Shown: piece after piece, positions 47,201-57,200 of the stretch | How positions within the stretch are numbered: position 1 is the stretch's first letter | How the letters are laid out: every line of letters starts with the position of its first letter | From: Mytilisepta virgata | Taxonomy: Eukaryota > Mollusca > Bivalvia > Mytilida > Mytilidae | Reading direction: 5' to 3' | Assembly: GCA_028015205.1 (NCBI GenBank) | Contig: CM051516.1 | Coordinates: forward strand, 53,944,230-54,008,229 | Length of the DNA: 64,000 nucleotides | Made by a program: the position numbers and the translations under genes | The notes under the pieces: model-generated | What the model was told of the DNA's origin: nothing | The model's database searches: none | Seen by the model: only the letters and a program-made list of their open reading frames with translations

Positions 47201-48201
47201 AGAAATAGGCGTTACTTATAACAGACTAGACTTTAAAGGCATATGCGATGCTATGGACTTTGATTCTGATGCGTACTGGGAATGTATAATGCGTAACTGG
47301 GGCACGACTGGATACCACCCAACAACCACCTGTCGTATGGGATCAAAGGAGGATAAAAATGCAGTAGTGGATCCTGCGTTAAGGTGTGACCTTTAAATAT
47401 AATATTATTATTGCTGTCGTATGAAGCTCTGTTTAACAACAAATGGTCTAGGATTGGGAGGAAGTTGATTTATTAAGTACTTAGATCGTGTAGTTTTTCT
47501 TTTCGTTGTGTATCTTTTATTTAAAACAACTTATTGTGCTGACTTTTATGTTTCATCTGCCTTTGTTTTAAACCTGATCTAAGTTTAATGGAAAGAATAT
47601 TAAAGATTTAGGTTTTTTATATAGAATTTGTTAATTCAATGTACCTGTCCAGTAGTGAGTGCTCGTGTTCCCAGTTAAAGGCAAGAAGACAACTTAAATA
47701 TTATCAGGCAATTAACAAGTTTACTTTTGTGATGCTTTTGCGTAAAGAATTGATGCATCATATCTCTACTTTCGTATAAATTTATACCTTTATAGTACAT
47801 GTACTATTTGTTAAACAGAGCATATCTGATAAATAAAATTCATAACATATTGGCGAGACAACAAAATAAATATGTAATGAAATTTATTTTGTCTGTTTTA
47901 ACCAATCAAAACGCATAATTTAAGGTCAAATCAGAATAAATTATCTTTCCGTTATGGTTGCTAATTCATTAGAAGTTGGAAACAAATTTATACATGAGAA
48001 AATTATTTATCGTACTCTTTTTTTTTTAGGGTAAAAGGAATTTCTGGTTTAAGAGTGGCTGACGCATCAGTGATGAGACATTTAACATCCGGCAATACGA
48101 ACGCTCCTTGTATAATGATTGGAGAAAAAGCAGCCGATCTAATCAAAGGAAAAGATACAGTTCAAGAATTCAGAAATAAAATAAAACATCTGAAATTGTA
48201 A
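38278..48201 (+). CDS. GMC-family FAD oxidoreductase, gene 2 of the tandem array (11 exons, 608 aa)
   Basis: Exons by GT-AG junctions and phase: 38278-38401, 38873-39081, 39674-39863, 41222-41350, 43018-43139, 43887-44054, 44277-44427, 45219-45379, 46481-46655, 47158-47383, 48030-48201. The total is 1827 bases, an uninterrupted frame ending in TAA. Residues 5-21 form a hydrophobic anchor. VGAGSSG is at 42-48 and LLIEAGG follows. GMC signature 1 ([18 protein letters not shown]) starts at 118, and signature 2 ([15 protein letters not shown]) is at 291-305. His530 ([11 protein letters not shown]) and Asn574 (SGNTNAP) are the expected catalytic pair, 44 apart. The E-Y-H-S-R-G-G-Y-L segment in exon 4 is present, unlike in gene 1. 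The role is an FAD-dependent alcohol or sugar oxidoreductase anchored in a membrane; the substrate is unknown. Introns carry two R1 copies and one R2 copy. Confidence 0.9.
40707..41030 (+). repeat. Interspersed repeat R1, copy 2 (B part before A part)
   Basis: GGAAGCAAAATTTCAG to TGAATGAACCC (B part, 40708-40770) precedes GATACTAATATTAGATACAG to AACCGAAACATTT (A part, 40935-41030), with about 160 bases between. The order is opposite to copies 1 and 3. This would fit a repeat whose full form is tandem or circularly permuted. It lies in intron 3 of GMC gene 2. Confidence 0.75.
42480..42690 (+). repeat. Interspersed repeat R2, plus-strand copy in intron 4 of GMC gene 2
   Basis: Contains ATATGAACAACATGGACCCC, GGGTGCTCCGGAAGAGTAAG and ACACCCGCCATGTTGCCCAT. 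It is the best-preserved of the R2 copies. No reading frame is conserved. Confidence 0.6.
44862..45100 (+). repeat. Interspersed repeat R1, copy 3 (uninterrupted A+B)
   Basis: It carries AAGATACTAATATTAGATAT through AACATTTGGAAGACC, directly followed by AAACAAGAAGTACTCA and GGAGATCTACC-type sequence to GGAATGAACC. It provides the empty site for the transposon at 28713-29880. It lies in intron 7 of GMC gene 2. Confidence 0.8.
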
Positions 48202-50949
48202 CCAGGATATTTACTAAATGAACAAATTGATAGTTAACAGCTACATGTATACATATGAAATTTCCAGTTGGTGTAAATTTCGAATTTCCTTTGTATAATT
48301 TGCATTCAAACTATTATTTAGTAGATATGAGTTGATTATAACGACATATAAATGTCTCATATAGTTCCTTTAAAAAATACATAACTGTAATTCTATAATT
48401 AAATGAATTTCAGAACAAAAACATTACTTATTTTTTATCAAAAGTGTAGTTCTAAGGTCCGTATACGTAATAGTGAAATTGTTGAAGGTAGAAATAAGAG
48501 TTCTACATGTAGCTTTCTCTCGATGTGATCTTGCATGTATTAATGGTATCTTGACTGAACCGTGGACAAATGGCATGAAGATAAAATCAAATTCCAAAGT
48601 CATTCATTACTTGAAAACGATGTAACATAAAACATGACAACAGTTAAAAGAATTATAATATTAATTCAAATATCCATTAAATCGATATATTATGTGCTTC
48701 GTCACGATAAACATCATATTTAAGCGACACTATTGTTATTGCTAAGATGGGAAAATCAGTTAATTAGCTTATTGTTAAGGAGCACACTGAAACCAGTTGT
48801 ATTTACAATGTTTGATGTTGTGAAGTGGCAAGCGACTTGCTTAATCTATTTTCACGAGTCCTGAAAGTAAGATTATTTGTATATATATGTATATGATTGT
48901 ATGGGCATTGGAATAATTGATAATCTTTTTGAGATGAAAAGTCGATAGGTTTATGTCAAGGTCATCTTGTCTGTTCACTACATGAACATCAAAGTCATGT
49001 TAATGTTCAAATAGATGTACTCCTGAAACTCTTGATGAATTTTAGTAAACATACTAAACATGCTAAAGATGTGCATGAAGAAAATAATCACAGACACACC
49101 CACTTCTGTTTGATATCTAGATTTGTACTTGTATATAGATAATAACGGGCGATTGAAATCAAAACTTTTTGATAAACATTAAACAGATATAAATTCCCAC
49201 ATGGTTAATTTTGTACATAACCTACATCTGGATAGATCCAAGGTGGCTAAAAATTTACATATTATCGATAAAATTAGGGTCATACAACATTATCCAAAGT
49301 ATGATGAATACTTCTGCACTCATGAATCCTCTCGTTCGCAGTATCAAATATATAATGAAATAAACTATGCATTGAGTCCCATTTCACAGTTGTAAAACCT
49401 TGCAAATAAATGAAGGTAGCATTTTCATGGATTTTTTTTTATCTCGCATTTCTCAGATACATATAAAATTCCTTATATACAATGCGAATATCTGCATAAA
49501 CTCGTCGGAAATCTGATACCTAGTAATGTATTTATTCGAAATGTTACATTTAAATGAACTGTAAACATACATTGTGTAATACCAGCAAACAGTTCATTTT
49601 TTAGTAGGGCAAATTATTTAACAAATCACATTATATATCATCTACGAGATGTAATACTATTAATGATATCTAACAGTGTCCAAGGCCAACAATGATAAAC
49701 CCGACGGTATCTATGACATGCCTAGCTTTGTCTTTGGGTTTTTTTATATGTTTTGTATTTACTTGTCATTCAAAATGCTCTACATATGTATTTGTTTGGA
49801 CTATTGCTTATGTTTCAGTTTCCGTAGTCTACAGCATAACGAAATCCGTGCACATAGAAAATCTAATTTATTATTAATTTTAATGTCATAGTTCATTCAA
49901 GAAGGCAGTTTCGTCTTTCAGGAGATAACCATGGGATCATGGAAGATCAAATGCACATGTCTCTGGTTGAATGTTCAATTAACCTAGTTTTAGGAGACTT
50001 CAATAAACTATAATTGCATATAAATACCAAATTTCTTCTTCTTTGGAAAAAAAAATGTTTGTATGATTGTGTTATATAATGTTTGTTTAGTTGGAGTTTT
50101 TCGCCGTTTTCAGCACATTTAGCTATTTCGCGGCGGCTGTTATATAATGTATATGTAACTGTATATTGAATGTATTTCAGAATAAATATTAATTTTCTCT
50201 ATTGTAAAATGAGGAATCATAGTGTAGTCTTATCTATTGAATAAATAAGAGGCTTTCTCTCTTGATGTGATATTGTATTCCATCACATCGTTGTATTTAC
50301 CAACCATGAACTACATGGAATCGGATAAACCAGAATTCCAAACTTCCATTAATGCATGAAAACTGGGAAACAAAATTTGTAACTACTAGCTGTATAGTAT
50401 GGAATTTCTTGTTTGAATATTGATCATCTTACAAATTAGGAAGTGTTGACTTGTAACTATTTCAACCACCTAAAACTATTTGATTAGTATAATAGAATTA
50501 TATTGTAAAGCTGCAATTATTTCCTAATACTGTAAAAATGAGCAGAAGGTTGACAGATCTAAACACAGAACATGAAAACTCCGATCAATTCTCAAACGAA
50601 AGAAATATTTCTTATAACTAATATTCCGTTTCTGTGTGTACTAATAAATGTGACTACCCATTTAAACTTGGGTATGTGAATTACATTATGGTTGAACGGT
50701 TACGTTGGATAATAATCATACAGGTGTTTTGTTTACTTCTTTTTTTGTACAGTTTCAACAATATCCTGTGAGTATGTCTTTTGATAAAATTCTACAAATA
50801 TGAACACAAATTCATAATTGATAGTGCAGTTTTGACTTCTTATTTGTTCTACATTGTATGCTTTGCAGAATTGTTGACATTTCTTAGGATGTCTTCGCGG
50901 GTAATTTTATTTCATTATTTACTGATAAACGTCCGGATAAATCACATTT
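48202..50949. other. Intergenic region between GMC genes 2 and 3, with a SINE tail fragment
   Basis: AT-rich without a supported gene. At 50091-50140 the minus strand reads ACAGCCGCCGCGAAATAGCT, a CTGAAAACGGCG-like stretch and ACTAAACAAAC. This is the 3' part of the tRNA-derived SINE seen at 32093-32361, in reverse orientation and without its promoter head. Confidence 0.55.
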
Positions 50950-50955
50950 AACGGT

Positions 50956-52511
50956 TATGGCACGCCGTTTTTATATTTATTCAAATTCCAAGATATCTTA
51001 TTTATTTAACAAGATATCTTATTAAGTATTAAGATATCTTTATTTTTTATAAGATCTCTATCAGTTAATAAGATATCTCTATTAGTTAATAAGATATCTC
51101 TATAAGTTTATAAGATATTTCTATTAGTTTATAAGATATCTTATTAAGTATATAAGATATCTCTATTATTAACTATATAAAAGATATCTTATATAGTTAA
51201 TAAGATATCTTATAAATAAATAGAGATATCTTATATATTTAATAAGATATCTTTATTACCAGTTAAATAAGATATCTCTATAAGTTAATAAGATATCTCT
51301 ATTTGTTTATAAGATATCTCTATTAATTTATAAGATATCTCTATTAATTTATAAGATATTGTTATGATATTGTAATTATTATATTATTTATCTTGGCCTA
51401 ATTTGTTTTGCGTAGCCTTATAACATGTACAATATGTTTACATAATACTTATAGTTGTGTACCAAATAATGTTATAACTGCGCAGTTTAGAAATCACTGG
51501 ATCAATAATAGATACTGATGGAATGACTAGAACTTTCTATTTGACTAACGTAATAATTCTGGTGTGATTCGAACTTCTACCGTATTCCAGAAGTTTCCGT
51601 TCTACTGTATATATACGGACAAGAAAGTTAGACTTTCAGAGCAGAAAAGTCTCGGACCAGACTTTAACATTCTTGTGTTCTCAGCTGTTGGATTGACGCA
51701 CTTTTATTTACGTTTCACACATCATACTTGACACACTTTTATTTACGTTACATCATACTAGATTGTGACTGATTGGATATAATATTCCGTTTGGATTCTC
51801 GCAACAGTGACGAGAAGAATTCCGGAAAAGACAAAGGATTTTGAACAGTTAAGTTGACATTTTATTTTGTGTAATATTTTTGTAAACTTGTATATAGTAA
51901 ATCTTGTTAAATTTTATTATTGATTTGTGTCTTTTGTTGGCTACAATTTTAAAGGTGATTTCGGCCGTAACAATATCTCTATTAGTTAATAAGATATCTT
52001 ATAAATTAATAGAGATATCTTATAAACTAATAGAGATATCTTATAAACTTATAGAGATATCTTATAAAGAATTAAGATACCTTTAATTTTTATAAGATAT
52101 CTTATTTAATTTGAAAGTAAATAAGATATCTCTATCAGTTAATAAGATATCTCTATTAGTTAATAAGATATCTTACTTCTTTATAAAGATATCTTTTAAA
52201 CACATACTTTATTAGATATCTTATAAAGTTTATAAGATATTTTATGAACTAATAGAGATATCTTATTAACTTATAGAGATATCTTATATATTTAATAAGA
52301 TATCTTTATAACCAGTTAAATAAGATATCTCTATAAGTTAACAAGATATCTCTATAAGTTTATAAAATATCTCTATTTGTTTATAAGATATCTCTATTAA
52401 TTTATAAGATATCTCTATTAATTTATAACATATCTCAATTAGTTTATAAGATATCTTATTAACTAAATAAGATATCTCGAAATTGAATAAATATAACAAC
52501 GGCGTCACATA
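50956..52511 (+). mobile_element. Palindrome-array element B: inverted-repeat element filled with about 40 GATATC palindromes
   Basis: The left terminus TATGGCACGCCGTTTTTATA and the inverse of the right terminus TATGTGACGCCGTTGTTATA both continue TTTATTCAA, giving a terminal inverted repeat of about 29 bp. AACGGT flanks both sides (50950-50955, 52512-52517). The interior is almost wholly GATATC-centred 10-bp palindromes in AT-rich spacers, with centres repeatedly exactly 21 bp apart (for example 51072, 51093, 51114, 51135, 51156; 52387, 52408, 52429, 52450, 52471), a few degenerate. A solo LTR interrupts it at 51360-51972. There is no transposase frame. Confidence 0.85.
51360..51972 (+). mobile_element. 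Solo LTR (613 bp) inside palindrome-array element B
   Basis: The block begins TGTTATG and ends GTAACA (TGTTA...TAACA borders). It is flanked by ATAT on both sides (51356-51359 and 51973-51976), so removing it restores an AAGATATCTC palindrome. Inside are a TATATATACGG box near 51608 and a duplicated ACACTTTTATTTACGTT-type segment near 51697-51747. TG...CA borders, a 4-bp duplication and no internal coding region fit a solo LTR left by recombination. The superfamily is not determinable. Confidence 0.75.
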
Positions 52512-52517
52512 AACGGT

Positions 52518-54020
52518 TATCGTCTTATTGCGCCTGTGGTACCGCTAAGTTAGATGGGCTAGAGACAGCTTGGACCTTTTACAAGCTTAGAGCTGTTGGT
52601 AAGTTACAAAAGACAGATATTTAAGATAATAACAGAAATAAATTCTCTAAGCTCTTAAATCTTATATGATTTAAATTTTGTTTTATCTTTTGACAAACAG
52701 TGAGTGTTATTTTCTGCATATAAGTTTCGATTTAAAATAAGTCCACGATATTGGACGATTACATGGCTCATGTACAATCTGTGCAATGATTTCATTTATA
52801 AATATACATGTAATTATTGTAGTGTGTTTTAATTTTGAAAATTTGCCTGTATACAAATGAAAAAATGTCCAGATTCACGGGCTAATTTGGAGAGCTATAC
52901 AACATTTTTGTCGTGACATTTCAGAAAATATTAATTTTTTCGACAATAAATTTCGAGTAGTAACGTTTAATAAGTCGACAGTATCAAACCTGCAGCAATG
53001 AGAGCCTTAGCTAGTTTTATAGTTAAAACGAACTCATTCTGACCATGCGATCTAATGACGTGCCATCAAACCATATTTTGTAGTTCTAGCTAGCGGTCAT
53101 CTTGTTGGTAATCATAATTTATTGTCTTTAATACAAAGTTTATACACATGAGTGTCGGGATAGATAAGGAGAATGTTTTAGCACCAGTTTAATCTAACCA
53201 CTGTTCAGTGTCTGTACCAGGTCGGAGTGTCCTGACACTCTGTTGTGTTTATGTTTGTGTTTTGAGCTCTTTTACGTCCGTGTTACCCTTACACATAACC
53301 AATTATGATATGGAGATTTTCTTATCCCTAAATATACTTGAGATGTATACATAAACTATGACAGGACGCCAGATACAATTTAATAAAGACACACATGTAT
53401 GAAATATTGGGCAAGAAAGGTATCGAACAATAGGTTATTCCAAAAGTAATACTAAACACGAGGTTTCAATGTTCTAATTATTTAAGTTATATTGTGAATA
53501 TTGTGATTTTCAGGTGGTGTTATTCAAAGTTTCGTTTTGCACACCAAGAATAAAACTAGTCTTCACATGCATCATTTAGGTTTTTTACTTGACGGTTTTC
53601 ATTAAGTCAAGGGTAAACTTCATTAAATTAAAACACAAAATAAGAGTTGAAGCTACTGTTTTCAACTGCGTAGCAGTTGACCACTGTAAGATACGTTTCT
53701 TAACAAAGTATGTTTCAAATTTTAACAAGATATATTGAGCCCATCGAGGTCGACACGTTTTTAAAATTTACCCGAAAATTGCTAATTGTGCGATTTTTCT
53801 TGCATATTTGTTTTTTTATGGAAAAGACGACATAACTCCAGAACACCACCCGACTTTCACAAGGTAACAGTATAAAGGAGCCTTATGAAATGCCAGTCTA
53901 GTGAATCTTTTTAGCAACTTCAAACTTTATATTTTGTAATCGTTTTTCACCATTTTAGTAACGATGATTAATTTTTTTCGAATAATTATGAATATTTACA
54001 CTGGAAGCAATTAGAAAAAT
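52518..54020. other. Non-coding region upstream of GMC gene 3
   Basis: AT-rich. No gene, array or transposon border recognised. Confidence 0.4.
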
Positions 54021-54023
54021 GTT

Positions 54024-54126
54024 TTCATGTATTTATTAATAAAGTTTCATTTTTTTTTCATGTATTTATTAATAAAGTTTCATTTTTTTTTCATGTATTT
54101 ATTAATAAAGTTTTCATTTTTTTAAA
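54024..54126. repeat. Three-copy 33-bp tandem repeat just upstream of GMC gene 3
   Basis: TTCATGTATTTATTAATAAA followed by GTTTCATTTTTTT is repeated three times almost perfectly, ending 86 bases before the gene 3 start codon. Confidence 0.85.
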
Positions 54127-54211
54127 GGCTAAATCAACAATATATTAGGAGATTATATATAAAAAGAAAACTGTGATTTTTTCACGTATTTCTCCTACTT
54201 TCAGACATATA

Positions 54212-57200
54212 ATGATGGCATTTATTACAACACTTATAACAGCTATAATCGCAATACTAATAGGAATTTACTTATTACCACAAGACAGAGATGATATTCT
54301 TGACGTCAAGCTTAATACTACCTACGATTACATTATAGGTATGTTTAAAAAACACACAGACTATATTTTATTTTAAACATGGAGAATTTTACGTTTAATA
54401 ATCACAACAATTTATTATTCCTTGGCGATATTACAAACGAAGGGGCGCATCGACAATTAGAAACACTTGTGTAACATAGAGTAGAAATTAAAAGTTATTA
54501 CTGCTGCAGCTGCAAGGTGACTGGTGTTGTAAGAGAGGGGAATAGCATGACTTTTCACAGGACAAACAAAGTCTTTCATGGTGTCGACATTTAACCCTTC
54601 TCTCCCTTCATTACGAAGTAGACTCTTAAACACAAAATACAGCCACATACACCAGTAACACACGTTTGATTTAAAGCGGCCATTTAAACAGGACTATCTT
54701 GACTTTAATAAATTTTAGAAAATTTAAGACGAAATCAAAGTAACAAGATCGAAATAAGATATATTGCTTTACATTCAATATAGAATGATTAAGACCAGTT
54801 CATATTAAGAATGAATTATGCCATGTTTACCTTACCTGATCTTAACTAATCTTAATTCACTGCAAGAAGATATGTCTGAAATGAATTTTGTTATCTTGAT
54901 TTTGTTTGAAAATATGGTGGTGCAGAAAATAAACAGAATAAGAACAAGACCAGAATTTTAAGATCAAAAGTGATACAAGTGTTACTAGTTAGCTAGAGGT
55001 AAAGCTATTATTACGAAATATAAGTCCATCTTTTTTACAAATTATGGAATGTCTTCTTTTCTTTCTTTAAAAGTTGGCGTTGGTTCGTCTGGTGCAGTTA
55101 TTGCCAACAGACTTTCAGAAGACAAGGACGTTTCCGTTTTATTGATAGAAGCAGGGAGATCCGAGTATGGCAATGATATATATACGAATACCTATTATGG
55201 CTTTTGCTTGTGAAAATACTATAACAGATTGGGCATTCTATACCACATCACAAAAATACGCACTCCATATGAAGCAAGAACAGGTACAAAATAAACCTGA
55301 ATATAAATAATGTGATCGGGTTATATTTATACATACAAAAATAATATGTCTAAGGAATTAATCGGTGAAATATTTTCCCTTTTCTTTGCCGTATTAAATT
55401 CTCTAATAACATTGTAAAAGCTTTCAATTTAGCCACAAAACATGCAGGTTGTCTATATTGATCAATAGCTCAATGTTAAAATACACATACAAAATGACAC
55501 AGTATAAGTCTTTTTGTAAATTCAGGCTCCATGCAAATGATATTTCTGCATAAGGAGTAAAATAATGAGATTCCAATAATGTGAAATGTAGTCCCGATTC
55601 AGTTAAATTTTGCGTTTAGGTTCATTTCTCAGAAACCTATAGCAATATATCAATGATATTTCACCACTACAGTCCTCTTGTATAGTACAACGCAGTCAAC
55701 CAACATATATTGTTTTTTAGGGCGGGCATCTTATACATGTTCTAGTTTTGTATTAAATTTACGCAGAAGGAAGAAAATTTATTTCTGATTTATCGTCGTC
55801 ACTAATATGTTTCAAAATGTAAAAATCCTTATTACGTTTAATTCAATTTCCTCTGAGGAATCAGAAGCCGTAGAGGCTAAACGTATTGCTGTCTTCAATG
55901 CCACTTATCAAGGTAATTTGTGTATAGATTACTTTCATTACTATAAGAATTATCATTTCTTATTAATTAAACGTATTAAACATTGACACTGGACTTGTTT
56001 CACCAAATAACTTTCCCTTATGTATGGTCCCTATCGAATTGACATATATTTTAAGGTAGATGAAGCCTAATATTTTTAGAAGATAGATTTTCCTAATTTT
56101 TTCAACGCAGGATGTTGGATGGATAAAGAGCACAAATATACCTAAGGAGCAATCCAAAAAAACCCAATCCATTAGACAGACAAAACCCGGGAAGACAAAT
56201 GAACAACCACAAGCAAAACAAATAAACACTGAAAACCAAATAACAATGAACAACATGAACTCCTAATATGCTGTTGGCGTGGCCAATGATACGAGCACAG
56301 CAATAGCCCTTTCCAGAAACTCGTTTCCGGTATCACGATTATGACTTTAAAATTATAATTTCAAGCACATTATTTTCCTTACTTCAGTTTCCGGCGAAGG
56401 AAACTTTTTCAAGCCTTAGTATGTAGCATTATTTGGCTGCCCCCATTAAACAAAGACTTTTCTAAATGACCCATATGTAGAGAATGCATATGCTCCTATA
56501 GCGATCGCTGCGCTGCCTATAAAAACCAGGAGTGAACTCAGGTGCTCCGGTTCAATTTAAAAAACATAGATCACCGTTCTTGACTTTGAGATAATTGAGT
56601 CTTAACGTTTGTAAATTTTATATAGATTATATATGGAAAATCTCAATTTCTAAGACAAAAAAAAAAAAAACAAAAAAAAAAAAAAAAAAAAAAAAAAGGC
56701 TGATAGATTTTTTTTTTATAAAATTGTGAAAAGAACACTAATCTGACATGATTTTATATTCTTAAAAGAAAAAATGGAGTAACCGTTCAGTTTTTCTTGC
56801 TATTTCCCCCCAAAAAATTAAATTTCCTTTACATTTCAATAGAAAAATTTGTCGCCAATTATATCCCCCAAAAGGGTTCTTTTGGCATAAAGTTTTGTAA
56901 TTTTTCTATTTATTCATTTTTGTAATTTATTTATTTAAATAAACTTAAGGATGTACACCTCTGAGGAGCCAAAAATTTCTAGTATTAAACTTTTTTCTTA
57001 TCCAGATTTTTGGGTTTATATGACTGTAAGAAAGTAATTTATGAAGAAAAAATCATATGGTGGTGGATTTCTTGTTTTGCTACGGTCATTTGAAAATACC
57101 CCATTTCTGATCATTTTCCCATTTTTCGTCAATTTTTACCCATTTTTGGGCTATTATCATGAAAAAAACATAATAGTTCCTCTATTAACTTTTTTTCATA

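Noticed and set aside
49201..49395. 64-codon open frame downstream of GMC gene 2
   Set aside because: No homology recognised and no exon signals.
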